This document shows positions 1 through 8,134 of a stretch of 39,747 nucleotides of DNA, piece after piece. This DNA is from Alphaproteobacteria bacterium. Lineage in GTDB: Bacteria; Pseudomonadota; Alphaproteobacteria; Acetobacterales; Acetobacteraceae. The position numbers and the translations under genes are program-made. The first letter of the stretch is position 1, and every line of letters begins with the position of its first letter. Under the pieces are notes generated by a model, which saw only the letters and a program-made list of their open reading frames with translations, searched no databases and had not been told where the DNA came from. The stretch covers positions 1-39,747 of the forward strand of contig JAFKFI010000073.1 in NCBI GenBank assembly GCA_017307285.1, given 5' to 3'.

Positions 1-278
1 GTGGCGATGTCGATGGCCACCGACTGCTTGCCGCGGTTGGCCGCCAGGAAGTAGGCGGCGTCGACGAGCTCGCCGGAGTGCTGGTCGCGCACGAAGGGCG
101 GGCCCATCTGGCGGGTGTCGTCGCCGCCGTTCGGGTGCTCGATCTTGATGACCTCGGCGCCGAGGTCGGCCAGGTTCTGGGTGGCCCAGGGGCCCGCCAG
201 GATACGCGTGAGGTCCAGCACGCGCAAGCCGGCCAGCGGGGCGGCGGGGGTCGTCGGGGAAGCGGTCGGCGTGGTCAC
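1..278 (-). CDS. Family III CoA transferase (CaiB/BaiF type), N-terminal part, runs off the left edge
   Basis: About 92 N-terminal residues are visible. After a short Thr/Pro/Ala-rich leader they read [19 protein letters not shown], followed by [12 protein letters not shown] and [10 protein letters not shown]. This is the conserved opening of formyl-CoA transferase-like enzymes, which move CoA between carboxylic acids and bind CoA through this Rossmann-like half. The start is GTG at 278-276; it overlaps the TGA of the upstream acyl-CoA dehydrogenase gene in a GTGA arrangement, so translation is probably coupled. The catalytic Asp, expected near residue 170, lies outside the window. It is the last visible gene of a minus-strand MaoC - dehydrogenase - CoA transferase operon. 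The family is clear; the substrate is unknown. Confidence 0.9.
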   Translation of the reverse strand, partial: MTTPTASPTTPAAPLAGLRVLDLTRILAGPWATQNLADLGAEVIKIEHPNGGDDTRQMGPPFVRDQHSGELVDAAYFLAANRGKQSVAIDIA

Positions 279-1414
279 AGGCTCAGCGACTTGGCGATCA
301 GGGTACGTTGGATCTGCGAGGTGCCGCCGCCGATGGTGGACTGCATGCCTTCGCGGAAGTAACGCTCCATGTCCGCTTCGGGCAGCATGCTGTGGCCGCC
401 CAGGATCTGCATCCCGTGGCGGGAGACGAATTGCAACGTCTCTGATCCGAACAGCTTCGCCATTGCCACTTCCTTGTCGCACGGCTCGCCCCTGGTCGCC
501 ATCTCCGCGGCGCGGTAGGCCAGGAGCCGGGCGGCATCGACCTGCGTCTGCATATCGGCGAGCATGTGCTTGATGACCTGGAACTCGGCGATCGGCCGGC
601 CGAACTGCTCCCGCTGCTGGGCATAGCGCAGCGCGGTGTCCACCACCGTCTGGGCATTGCCGACATAGGCGGCGGCGATTGCAATCCGCTCCAGCCGCAG
701 ATTGGCGCCGATGATTTCCCATCCCTGGCCGGCGGCGCCAAGACGGTTTGCCTCCGGCACCTTGGCATCGTCCACGAAGATTTCGGTGGTTCCCGTCGCC
801 CGCCGCGACAAGGTGGGCAAACGCCTTATGTCCAGACCCGGCGTGTTATTGGGGACCAACAGCACGGACAGGCCCTGATGCTTGGGAGCGGCCGGATCGG
901 TGCGGACCAGCATCGCGATCACCACGTCCCGTGCCGCCGCGCCGCTGCACCAGAGCTTCTGACCGCGGATCACGTACTCGCCGTTTTCCAGCGTCGCGCG
1001 GGTGCGGGTCGATGCGGCGTCGGACCCGGCGGACGGTTCCGAGATCGAAATCGAGAAGCGCCGCTCCCCCTTCATGAACGGGTCGAGATAGTCCAGCTTT
1101 TGTTGCTTGCTGCCGAAGCGGACGACATTCATCGCGGTGAAGGTCGGCACCGCGATCGCGGCGGCGAAATCGAAGCCGTATTTACCGATCGCTTCGCACA
1201 TGATCGCATAGTCGAAGATGGACGCGCCGTTGCCGCCATATTCTTCCGGGATTAGCAACTGTAGCCACCCCGCCTTGGCCAACTTGGCATATCCCTCGTA
1301 CGGGTACTCCCGCTCCATGTCGCATTTGCGGATGTATTCGAGCGTGATCTCCTCATCCATGAAACGATGCACGGTCTCGCGCCACATCTTCTGGTCGTCG
1401 CTCAGGAAATTCAT
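275..1414 (-). CDS. Acyl-CoA dehydrogenase (FAD-dependent)
   Basis: A 379-residue protein, the usual length for the acyl-CoA dehydrogenase family, which introduces an alpha,beta double bond into acyl-CoA and passes electrons to ETF. The N-terminal helical domain has [12 protein letters not shown], the middle beta domain has [12 protein letters not shown] and WCSGAAA, and the C-terminal domain ends with [10 protein letters not shown]. The position of the MCAD-type catalytic Glu is therefore Gly. A Glu at residue 242 (LRLERIAIA) sits where long-chain and isovaleryl enzymes carry their base and may replace it. ATG at 1414 is preceded by AAGGGA, which overlaps the stop of the MaoC gene 12 bases upstream. 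It overlaps the next gene by 4 bases. Substrate not determinable from sequence. Confidence 0.93.
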   Translation of the reverse strand: MNFLSDDQKMWRETVHRFMDEEITLEYIRKCDMEREYPYEGYAKLAKAGWLQLLIPEEYGGNGASIFDYAIMCEAIGKYGFDFAAAIAVPTFTAMNVVRFGSKQQKLDYLDPFMKGERRFSISISEPSAGSDAASTRTRATLENGEYVIRGQKLWCSGAAARDVVIAMLVRTDPAAPKHQGLSVLLVPNNTPGLDIRRLPTLSRRATGTTEIFVDDAKVPEANRLGAAGQGWEIIGANLRLERIAIAAAYVGNAQTVVDTALRYAQQREQFGRPIAEFQVIKHMLADMQTQVDAARLLAYRAAEMATRGEPCDKEVAMAKLFGSETLQFVSRHGMQILGGHSMLPEADMERYFREGMQSTIGGGTSQIQRTLIAKSLSL

Positions 1415-1426
1415 GTGCGGGTTCCC

Positions 1427-1888
1427 TTATGCGTTGTCCGCGGACTCGCGCTTCAGCCGCTGTCTACGAATCAGCAGGCTGAAATCGCAGCGCATGACCG
1501 TTTCACGCCGTTGGTTAATGACCTGAAGATCGAGTGTCGCGATGCCGTGCCGATCACCCTTCTCGCGCAGCGCCGTGATTTCCGCCCGAGCCTGAATCGT
1601 ATCGTTGATGAAGGTGGGACGCAGGAACCGCATCCGGTCCACGCCATAGAACGCCTCCACCACCTCGTGATCGAACGGTAGCATCGCATTGCCGATACTG
1701 AATATCAGGCTGCCTTGCACGATCCGCTGACCATACAGCGTCTGTTTGGCGAATTCCTTGTTGGCGTGCAGTTCCAGCCAGTTGCCGGTCAGCATGCAGA
1801 AATTGACCACGTCGGTTTCCGTCAGTGTACGTCCGCCAGAGATGCTGAAATCGCCGACTGAAAGCTCTGGAAAGGGTTTTTGTATCAT
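1427..1888 (-). CDS. MaoC-like hotdog-fold protein (acyl dehydratase family)
   Basis: A 153-residue single hotdog domain. The frame stays open upstream to 1963, but ATG at 1888 has a good ribosome site (GGGAGA, about 6 bases before) and gives the normal family start. MaoC proteins hydrate enoyl-CoA using an Asp/His pair in a GDxNPxH-type motif. Here the corresponding stretch is TGNWLELHANKEFA: the His is present (residue 41) but Asp is replaced by Asn (residue 36), so activity may be altered. Downstream, GQRIVQGSLIFSIG matches the conserved loop of the family. It heads an operon with the acyl-CoA dehydrogenase and CoA transferase. A palindromic operator-like site lies 33-46 bases upstream of the start. 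Confidence 0.85.
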   Translation of the reverse strand: MIQKPFPELSVGDFSISGGRTLTETDVVNFCMLTGNWLELHANKEFAKQTLYGQRIVQGSLIFSIGNAMLPFDHEVVEAFYGVDRMRFLRPTFINDTIQARAEITALREKGDRHGIATLDLQVINQRRETVMRCDFSLLIRRQRLKRESADNA

Positions 1889-1913
1889 TGTGTCTCCCAA
1901 AAAGACCGGCCTA

Positions 1914-2147
1914 TTAGCCAACCGAACGTTTGGTATAATCCCGTGATGCGGCCTGATGGTCAAGGGCCGGCATAGCGTGGCGTCGCCGCGGCTTGCGAAG
2001 GATCAGGATCAGCGGCATCGAAACGCACGCAAGCAGCATCATCAGCTTGAAATTATCGACATAAGAAATGGTCAGCGCCTGACGGTTAATCTCTATGTCC
2101 AGCAATGCGGCCGACGGACGATGGGCGGGGTTCCAGAACAGGCGGGA
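1914..2147 (-). pseudogene. C-terminal relic of a DHA2-family (EmrB-like) MFS drug transporter
   Basis: This open stretch of about 77 codons starts just after an in-frame TGA at 2148-2150. It contains LLDIEINRQALTISYVDNF then KLMMLLACVSMPLILILR, the extracytoplasmic segment and last transmembrane helix typical of the C-terminus of 14-helix DHA2 exporters, followed by a basic tail. No preceding transmembrane helices can be read in any frame to 2380, so only about 55 recognisable residues of a roughly 500-residue transporter remain. The relic's 3' end overlaps the promoter and operator-like site of the MaoC gene. Family assignment is from recall of the conserved motif; it is clearly not a complete gene. 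Confidence 0.7.
1921..1934. promoter_or_regulatory. Operator-like palindrome upstream of the MaoC gene
   Basis: ACCGAACGTTTGGT is a 14-base palindrome with one mismatched pair. On the minus strand it reads ACCAAACGTTCGGT and directly follows a -10-like TTATAC, so a bound repressor would cover the transcription start. It is one of six related sites in the window. Confidence 0.6.
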
Positions 2148-2380
2148 TCAGCGTGGCCGACACCCGCCTAGCGGCGGAGCCGCTGCTAAGACTGATAACC
2201 AGATTGCCGCCGCGAACGACAGCGCCACGCACGCAGCCGCTGACAAGCGAGCGGCGGCTGCGATGGGTAAAAGAAGCCGTCGCGCTGTTCCTAAGCAGCT
2301 GGCGCGCAACCGATGGCGAACGACAGCAGGCCTGGACCGGACGGACGGCACGCAACGAACGTCCGGTCCACATGGACCGC
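2148..2380. other. Gene-free stretch between the DHA2 relic and the amidohydrolase stop
   Basis: No convincing coding signal on either strand. It holds two small inverted repeats: AGCGGC-gga-GCCGCT at 2170-2184, and CGGTCC-acat-GGACCG at 2364-2379 immediately after the amidohydrolase stop. The second could fold in the mRNA end, but no T-run follows, so it is not a standard terminator. The stretch may be eroded transporter sequence. Confidence 0.4.
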
Positions 2381-3586
2381 TTAAGCAGCAATCCGCTGGT
2401 TCTCGGGAACGTTGAGCTTGAAGAAACGCGCTGCGTTCAGACCTAGGACCTTCGCGCGCTGCGTGTCGTTCAGGTCCGGCATCGTGCGTTCGATCGCCTC
2501 CGCCGAGTGCGGCCAGGTTCCCTCGTGGTGCGGGTAGTCGTTGGCCCAGGCGAAGTTATCGATCAGGCCGAAACGTTCCGCCGCGAACAGGCCGACGGGA
2601 TCCTCCTGGAACGTCGCCAGGCCATGCGCCTTGTAATAATCGCTTGGCAGGCCCTGCAACTTCGGCCGCACCCACATGTGGTGTTTGCGGTAGGCCTCGT
2701 CCATCGCTTCCAGCAGCCAGGGAACCCAGCCAATTCCGGCCTCGATGGTCGCGAAGCCCAGACCCTTGAAGCGCTCCAGCACGCCGGAGGCGCACAGGTT
2801 GGCCACCGGCTCGATCGTCGGCGCCAGGGAGTGGGTGACGTAGTTGACCACCGCCCCGCCGTTGCCCCGCGCGGCGCGTGGATCGCGGCCTGTCGAGACG
2901 TGGAAGGTGATCGGCAGGTCAGCTTCTTCGATCAGCCGCCACATAGGGTCGAAATGCGGCAGGTTGTAATTGACATGATCGACGTCATGCCCACCCCAGA
3001 TCGGCTTGCAGGGAAGTGACAACGCGCGAAAGCCGATCTTGGCACAGCGTTCGATCTCCTTCATCGCGCCTTCAAGATCGCCGGTGGCGACGTTGGCGAC
3101 CGGCAGCATGTTGTCGGGGTAGGGACCATACTGCTCCCACGCCCAATCGTTCCACACCCGGCACTGCGCGTTGGCGAACACCGGATCAGGCGTGGCCCAC
3201 ATCGCCAGGCCCTTATTGGGGAAAATGATTTCGACATCGACCCCGTCGGCGCGGTTGTCGCGGATCCGCTCCTGCACGTCCGCGCCGGCCCTGGAGCGCA
3301 CCCAGTCCTCGCCCTCGAAGCTCATGACCCGTACGCGATCAGGGCGATAGCCCTCGCAATAGCGCCACTGAACGCCCTGGTCGTCGGTGATGATGCGGGG
3401 CACACGCTCCCGGTACTTCGCCTCGATGTTCTTTTCCCACAGGTCCGGCGGTTCGTTGGCATGGCTGTCAGTGGACACCATGAAGTATTTTTTGGGGTCG
3501 CCGGCCCGGGCGGTGCGTTGCCAACCGGAGTGTCCCGGCGTGTCCAATCGCCATAGGTTCGGGGCGTTGATGGGAATTTCGTTCAC
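2381..3586 (-). CDS. Amidohydrolase family 2 protein (COG2159, ACMSD/decarboxylase-like)
   Basis: The protein is 401 residues when read from GTG at 3586, which follows AAGGAGG at 8 bases. The longer frame to 3673 lacks a ribosome site. Amidohydrolase-2 TIM-barrel proteins include metal-dependent decarboxylases and hydrolases of aromatic or cyclic acids. Visible hallmarks are FMVSTDSHANEPPDLW near the N-terminus (a DxH in place of the usual HxH), ITFHVSTGRDP in mid-barrel, IEAGIGWVPWLLEAMDEAY, and WANDYPHHEGTWPHS with the late Asp metal ligand. It is a paralogue of the broken amidohydrolase at 36090-37193. It is divergent from the acyl-CoA dehydrogenase at 3839. The reaction cannot be specified. 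Confidence 0.88.
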   Translation of the reverse strand: MNEIPINAPNLWRLDTPGHSGWQRTARAGDPKKYFMVSTDSHANEPPDLWEKNIEAKYRERVPRIITDDQGVQWRYCEGYRPDRVRVMSFEGEDWVRSRAGADVQERIRDNRADGVDVEIIFPNKGLAMWATPDPVFANAQCRVWNDWAWEQYGPYPDNMLPVANVATGDLEGAMKEIERCAKIGFRALSLPCKPIWGGHDVDHVNYNLPHFDPMWRLIEEADLPITFHVSTGRDPRAARGNGGAVVNYVTHSLAPTIEPVANLCASGVLERFKGLGFATIEAGIGWVPWLLEAMDEAYRKHHMWVRPKLQGLPSDYYKAHGLATFQEDPVGLFAAERFGLIDNFAWANDYPHHEGTWPHSAEAIERTMPDLNDTQRAKVLGLNAARFFKLNVPENQRIAA

Positions 3587-3736
3587 GGCTTCGTCCTCCT
3601 TTTTCACAGAAATGCTCTCAACCACGGTTGCCGACCGGTCTCCTCGGCTGACAAGTTGGTTGCCTGCAAGCAAAGCGGGTTATCTTCAGGCAGCACCCTG
3701 GCAGGCTAAGCCGGCTTGGGGGCGCGGCGCAAGTGT

Positions 3737-3756
3737 AACCTAACTAATGTCAGGTT
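3737..3756. promoter_or_regulatory. Inverted repeat in a divergent promoter region
   Basis: AACCT-N10-AGGTT lies between the divergent amidohydrolase and acyl-CoA dehydrogenase genes. It contains CTAAC-N8-GGTTG, which faintly resembles the 18-base CTAMC-N8-GNTAG sites elsewhere in the window, but the core ACCAAACG is absent. A weak candidate operator. Confidence 0.3.
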
Positions 3757-3838
3757 GATCTCTGGCGCTGACCTCGGTTATGAAGGGCGTCCGCGGGCCT
3801 GACCGGGCCTCTGTGCGGTGAAAGCCCCGAAGGACCGA

Positions 3839-5020
3839 ATGATCCCTACTGACGAACAAGCCGCCTTTCGAGACGTCGCCAGGCGCTTCGCGAAGGAGCG
3901 TCTTGCGCCAGGCTATCTCACGCGCGAGACCGAAGCGGTTCTGGACCGCACCCTGCTGCGAGAGATGGGCAGCCTCGGCCTGATCGGGCCTGACCTGCCC
4001 GAGCGCTATGGCGGTCTGGACGCCAGCGCGGTGACCAGCGGCATCATCATGGAGGAAATCTCCCATGGCGATTTCAACATCGGCTACGTGCCGCTTCTGG
4101 CCTCGCTGATGGGCGGCATCGTGGTGCGGCATGCATCGCCCGCGATCGCCGCTGAATGGGTGCCGCGGGTCGTCGCCGGGGAGGTGTTGATCGGCCTGGG
4201 CCTGACCGAGCCGCGCGGCGGGTCGGATGCCGCCAATCTGGTGCTGCGGGCCGAGCGAAGCGGTGGCGGCTTCACCCTTACGGGCGAAAAGAACTCGATC
4301 TCCTTCGCCGACCAAGCAGATGCCTTCGTGGTGTTTGCGCGAACCGGCCGCCCTGGTGACGGCGCGCGCGGCATCAGCGCCTTCTTCGTCCCCGCCGACA
4401 GCCCGGGGCTGTCTCGCACGCGCCTCAATTGCATCGGCTCGAAGCTCGTAGGGCGAGGATCGCTGTTCTTCGACTGCGTGTTCGTCCCCGAATCGGCGAT
4501 GATGGGCCGAGAGGACGCCGCCTTCGTGCAGGTGATGCAGGGCTTCGATTACAGCCGCGCGCTGATCGGGCTCCAATGCATCGCCGCCGCGCAGGCGTCC
4601 CTGGACGAGGCATGGCAATACACCCAGGAAAGGAAGGCGTTCGGCGCGCCTATCGCGCAATACCAGGGCGTCAGCTTCCCGCTTGCCGAGGCCGACACGG
4701 TGCTGACCGCCGCCCGGCAGCTTTGTTATCACACGCTCGCGCTGCGCGATGCCGGCATGCAGCACACCGCGGAGGCGGCGATGTGCAAATGGTTCGCGCC
4801 GAAATCCGCAGTGGACATTATCCATCAATGCCTGCTCACGCACGGCCATTACGGCTGGACCCTGGATACCCCGCACCAGCAGCGCCTGCGCGACGTCATG
4901 GGGCTGGAGATCGGCGACGGCACGGCACAGATCATGAAGCTCATCATCGCGCGGGAACGGGTGGGCAGGGTCGCCGTCCAGTATTCCTCCCGTTCGGCCA
5001 GCGCGGAGACATCGGCATGA
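3839..5020 (+). CDS. Acyl-CoA dehydrogenase, resembling cyclohexanecarboxyl-CoA dehydrogenase (AliB-like)
   Basis: 393 residues from ATG at 3839, preceded by AAGGA at 5 bases; an in-frame GTG at 3818 is less well placed. Family signatures are LTEPRGGSDAAN, the re-entrant LFFDCVFVPESAMMG, and the C-terminal MGLEIGDGTAQIMK, where the MCAD catalytic Glu is Asp. The LCAD-type Glu site is also lost (GFDYSRALIGL), so the usual base is missing at both places. The FDYSR segment and the long AAMCKWFAPKSAVDIIHQCL stretch are, from memory, typical of proteins annotated as cyclohexanecarboxyl-CoA dehydrogenases. Its ATGA overlap with the crotonase gene implies a coupled operon of dehydrogenase, hydratase and reductase. 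Confidence 0.88.
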   Translation: MIPTDEQAAFRDVARRFAKERLAPGYLTRETEAVLDRTLLREMGSLGLIGPDLPERYGGLDASAVTSGIIMEEISHGDFNIGYVPLLASLMGGIVVRHASPAIAAEWVPRVVAGEVLIGLGLTEPRGGSDAANLVLRAERSGGGFTLTGEKNSISFADQADAFVVFARTGRPGDGARGISAFFVPADSPGLSRTRLNCIGSKLVGRGSLFFDCVFVPESAMMGREDAAFVQVMQGFDYSRALIGLQCIAAAQASLDEAWQYTQERKAFGAPIAQYQGVSFPLAEADTVLTAARQLCYHTLALRDAGMQHTAEAAMCKWFAPKSAVDIIHQCLLTHGHYGWTLDTPHQQRLRDVMGLEIGDGTAQIMKLIIARERVGRVAVQYSSRSASAETSA

Positions 5021-5805
5021 GCGCGGAAACAACGCCGCCCGTCCTGGCGGAACGGGACGGTTCGGTTGGCATCATCCGGTTGAACCGGCCGGCGAAGTTC
5101 AACTGCCTCTCTACCGCCGTCATGAGCGGCATAGCTGCGGCGCTTGATGGTTTCGAGGGCGATTCCACCATCCGCGCGGTGCTGGTCGCCAGCGAGGGCA
5201 AGCATTTCTGCACCGGCGCCGACCTCGATGAGGTCAAGGGATTGCGGTCCGACCGCGCCGCCCTGACGCATTTCATCGCAACCGGCCACGCGGCACTGTG
5301 CCGGCTGGAGGCCAGCGCGCTTCCCGTGGTCGTGGCGGTGCAGGGACTGTGCCTGGCGGGCGGGCTTGAACTCATGCTGGCCTGCGACGTGGCGTTCGCC
5401 GGCGCCGACGCCCGGTTCGGCGACCAGCACGCGCAGTTCGGCCTGATTCCCGGCTGGGGCGGTAGCCAGCGGCTGACCCGAACCGTCGGCATGCGCCGAG
5501 CCAGCGACCTGTTCTTCAGCGCGAACTGGATCGACGCAGAGACCGCCAAGGCATGGGGGCTGGTCAATGCCGTCACGGCCGACGCAGCGCCTGTGCAGGA
5601 GGCGCTGGCCTATTGCCGCACCCTCGCCGAGCGCAGCCGCTCCGGGCTGGCGACGATGAAGCGGCTCGCGCGACAAGGCGCCGATCTCCCGCTGGCTGAC
5701 GGACTGCGGCTCGAACAGGAACTGGCGGTCGATGCGCTGCTTGCCGGCGATGTTACCGAAGGCCTCGCCGCGTTCCAGGAACGGCGGAAACCGCGGTTCG
5801 CCTGA
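5017..5805 (+). CDS. Crotonase-family enoyl-CoA hydratase/isomerase with one catalytic Glu missing
   Basis: A 262-residue crotonase, normal length. The oxyanion-hole motif GKHFCTGADL (residues 61-70) and LCLAGGLELMLACD are present, so the first catalytic Glu is kept (residue 118). In FGDQHAQFGLIPGWGGSQRL the second catalytic Glu of classical hydratases is His138. The protein may therefore be an isomerase, a C-C hydrolase of the BadI/MenB sort or another crotonase variant, rather than a standard hydratase. The start ATG at 5017 overlaps the stop of the dehydrogenase gene by 4 bases. The next gene, a DECR-like SDR, follows at 5825. Context suggests it acts on the product of the AliB-like dehydrogenase. 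Confidence 0.9.
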   Translation: MSAETTPPVLAERDGSVGIIRLNRPAKFNCLSTAVMSGIAAALDGFEGDSTIRAVLVASEGKHFCTGADLDEVKGLRSDRAALTHFIATGHAALCRLEASALPVVVAVQGLCLAGGLELMLACDVAFAGADARFGDQHAQFGLIPGWGGSQRLTRTVGMRRASDLFFSANWIDAETAKAWGLVNAVTADAAPVQEALAYCRTLAERSRSGLATMKRLARQGADLPLADGLRLEQELAVDALLAGDVTEGLAAFQERRKPRFA

Positions 5806-5824
5806 ATGGTGGGGGGAAAGACGC

Positions 5825-6697
5825 ATGAATGAAGCGGTTCAGCCGGGCTCCAGCGCGCCGTTCGGCTTTTCCGATGCCGAACTCGCGGCAGCGGCGACGC
5901 CATTCCGCGACGGCCTGTTTTCAGGCCAGCGCGCCCTGATCACCGGTGGAGGCACAGGGATCGGCAAGGCGATCGCGGCGCTGTTCGCCCGTCTCGGTGC
6001 CGACGTGGTGATCGCCGGACGGCGTCCAGAGCCGCTGGAAGCCGCCGCCACGTTCCTGCGCGGCTTCGGCGGTAAGGTGGTGACGCAGTCCATGACAATC
6101 CGCGATCCGGCCGCCGTAGATGCCTGCTTCGATGCACTGGCCGAGTCGTTGGGCGGCATCGATATCCTGGTGAACAACGGCGGCGGCCAGTTCCCTCAGG
6201 CCGCCCTCGATTTTTCGGTGAAGGGCTGGAATGCGGTCATCGACACCAACCTCAACGGCACCTGGTACATGATGCAGAACGCCGCGCGCCGTTGGGTCGC
6301 GGCGCAGCGGCCGGGCTGCATCATCAACATCGTCGCCGATGTGTGGCGGGGCATGCCAGGCATCGCCCATACCTGCGCGGCGCGGGCCGGGGTGATCTAC
6401 CTGTCCAAGAGCGTCGCCGTCGAATGGGCGCCGCTTGGCATTCGGGTCAACTGCGTGGCGCCCGGCTGCGTGGAGACCAGCGGCTTCGGCGTCTACCCGC
6501 CCGAAGGCGCGGCGACCTTCAAGGAATCCAACCCCATGCGCCGCGTCGGCGACGTGCAGGATGTGGCCGATGCCTGCGCCTATCTGGCGGCATCCTCCGG
6601 TAAGTTTATCACCGGCGAGGTGCTTACGGTGGATGGCGGGCAGCAGATGTGGGGCGACCCGTGGCCAACGGGCCGACCAGCGTATTTCCGCCTGTGA
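5825..6697 (+). CDS. SDR-family oxidoreductase, 2,4-dienoyl-CoA reductase-like, atypical active site
   Basis: 290 residues from ATG at 5825, with a purine-rich ribosome site (GGGGGGAAAG). A 35-residue N-terminal extension precedes the NAD(P)-binding TGGGTGIG (residues 40-47); NNGGGQ follows at 118-122. The usual YxxxK catalytic pair is replaced in HTCAARAGV: Thr183 takes the place of Tyr and Arg187 that of Lys. Loss of the Tyr is known in 2,4-dienoyl-CoA reductases and trans-2-enoyl-CoA reductases of the SDR fold, which reduce C=C bonds rather than carbonyls. It is the third gene after an acyl-CoA dehydrogenase and crotonase, so a role on unsaturated CoA esters is reasonable (inference). Confidence 0.87.
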   Translation: MNEAVQPGSSAPFGFSDAELAAAATPFRDGLFSGQRALITGGGTGIGKAIAALFARLGADVVIAGRRPEPLEAAATFLRGFGGKVVTQSMTIRDPAAVDACFDALAESLGGIDILVNNGGGQFPQAALDFSVKGWNAVIDTNLNGTWYMMQNAARRWVAAQRPGCIINIVADVWRGMPGIAHTCAARAGVIYLSKSVAVEWAPLGIRVNCVAPGCVETSGFGVYPPEGAATFKESNPMRRVGDVQDVADACAYLAASSGKFITGEVLTVDGGQQMWGDPWPTGRPAYFRL

Positions 6698-6812
6698 GGC
6701 AAAAACCGGTTCGCCGCGGCGGTTAAGCTGATCGCGGCTCCTTACCGCATAATGATAACCCGTGCGAACCGACGGCCCGCCTTAAGAATGAAAAAATACA
6801 GGGAGATGCAAC

Positions 6813-8036
6813 ATGAAACTGAACCGCCGGGCACTGCTCGCCGCCGCTGCCTCGACCACCGTCACGGGAAGGCTGGCCCGCGCCCAAACCCAGACTATTA
6901 AAATTGGCGTCCTGAACGACCAGTCCGGCACCTATCGTGATGCCACCGGCCCAACCAGCGTGATCTGCACACGTCAGGCGATCGAGGAGTTCGCTCCTGA
7001 ACTGAAAGGCTTCAACGTCGAAGTGCTGGTCGCCGACCACAAGAACAGGCCCGATCTCGCGGCAACGTTCGCCAAGCAATGGATCGATCGCGAGGGGGTC
7101 GTCCTGATCCAGGACGGCGGGGCATCCTCCTGCGCACTCCTCCTGGCTAGCATCTGCCGCGAGAGGAACATCGTCTTTCTGAGTACGAGCACTGCCACAT
7201 CCGCTCTGACCGGCGAAGCTTGCTCGCCGAACACCGTCCATTGGGTTTACGATACCTGGGCACTGGCGCAATCCACCGGCACCTCGACGGTGAAGTCCGG
7301 CGGCGACAGTTGGTTCTTCATCAGTGCCGACTACACGTTCGGCCATATCCTGGAGCACGACACCGCCGAATTTGTTCTCGCCGCCGGCGGCAAGGTGCTG
7401 GGCAATTTGTCCTATCCCTTCCCGGAGACCACGGATTTCTCGGCGCAGTTGCTACGGGCGCAGGCGTCCGGCGCCAAAGTCCTCGGTCTTGCGAATGCCG
7501 GCACGGACACGTTCAACTGCGTCAAGCAGGCGCACGAGTTCGGTCTGCACAAAACCATGAAGATCGCCGCCCTGCTGGGCACCATCAACGAGGTGCATGG
7601 ATTGGGGCTGGAGGTGGCGCAGGGTCTCCGGCTGAGCGAAGCCTTCTACTGGGATCTTAACGACCGCACCCGCGCGTTCGCCAAACGGGTGACGCCGAAA
7701 ACCGGCGCTATCTGGCCGAACATGTCGCAGGCCGGCCAATACTCGTCAATGATGCACTACTTGAAGACGGTTACGGACATGGGGCCGGCCGAGGCGGTCA
7801 AGGACGGCGCGTCCACCGTGGCGCGCATGAAGAAGATCCCGACCGATGACGACGCCTTCGGACGCGGCCGAATCCGCGAGGACGGCCGCAAGATCCATCC
7901 ATTCTACCTGTTCGAGGCGAAGAAACCCGAGGAGAGCAAACACAGTTGGGATCTGCTGAAGCTGGTCGCCACGACACCGGCGGAGGAAGCCTTCCGTCCG
8001 CTGGACCGCGACCACTGCTCGTTTGCCAAGGCCTGA
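6813..8036 (+). CDS. Periplasmic solute-binding protein, LivJ-like (type I, Peripla_BP_6)
   Basis: 407 residues with a leader NRRALLAAAAS and probable cleavage after LARA near residue 24; the twin Arg suggests Tat or Sec export. The mature part begins IKIGVLNDQSGTYRD, the opening strand of branched-chain amino acid/amide-type binding proteins, and continues with SWFFISADYTFGHILEHD and GLANAGTDTFNCVKQAHEF. It is clearly paralogous to the protein at 34043-35263. No ABC permease or ATPase gene lies near either, so it is an orphan receptor that either shares a transporter elsewhere or captures substrate or intermediates. GGGAG precedes ATG. It follows the preceding operon by 115 bases. The ligand is unknown; an aromatic or alicyclic acid is plausible. 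Confidence 0.9.
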   Translation: MKLNRRALLAAAASTTVTGRLARAQTQTIKIGVLNDQSGTYRDATGPTSVICTRQAIEEFAPELKGFNVEVLVADHKNRPDLAATFAKQWIDREGVVLIQDGGASSCALLLASICRERNIVFLSTSTATSALTGEACSPNTVHWVYDTWALAQSTGTSTVKSGGDSWFFISADYTFGHILEHDTAEFVLAAGGKVLGNLSYPFPETTDFSAQLLRAQASGAKVLGLANAGTDTFNCVKQAHEFGLHKTMKIAALLGTINEVHGLGLEVAQGLRLSEAFYWDLNDRTRAFAKRVTPKTGAIWPNMSQAGQYSSMMHYLKTVTDMGPAEAVKDGASTVARMKKIPTDDDAFGRGRIREDGRKIHPFYLFEAKKPEESKHSWDLLKLVATTPAEEAFRPLDRDHCSFAKA

Positions 8037-8134
8037 TGCTTGGCGATGGGTTGGAGACCTCGAATAGGAAGCGCATCGAGCGGAGCCGACCGCCGGCCAT
8101 GCGGTTCTATCTTGCCCTCCACCAGCCGCCTGGA

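Noticed and set aside
2364-2379. Hairpin after the amidohydrolase stop as a rho-independent terminator
   Set aside because: Perfect 6-bp stem but no T-run follows on the transcribed strand.
2095-2446. Overlapping plus-strand frames of about 110 codons upstream of 2446
   Set aside because: They overlap the amidohydrolase 3' end, lack ribosome sites and look like random GC-rich translation.
4429-5016. Upstream extension of the crotonase frame
   Set aside because: It overlaps the acyl-CoA dehydrogenase out of frame; crotonase homology begins at the ATGA-coupled start 5017.
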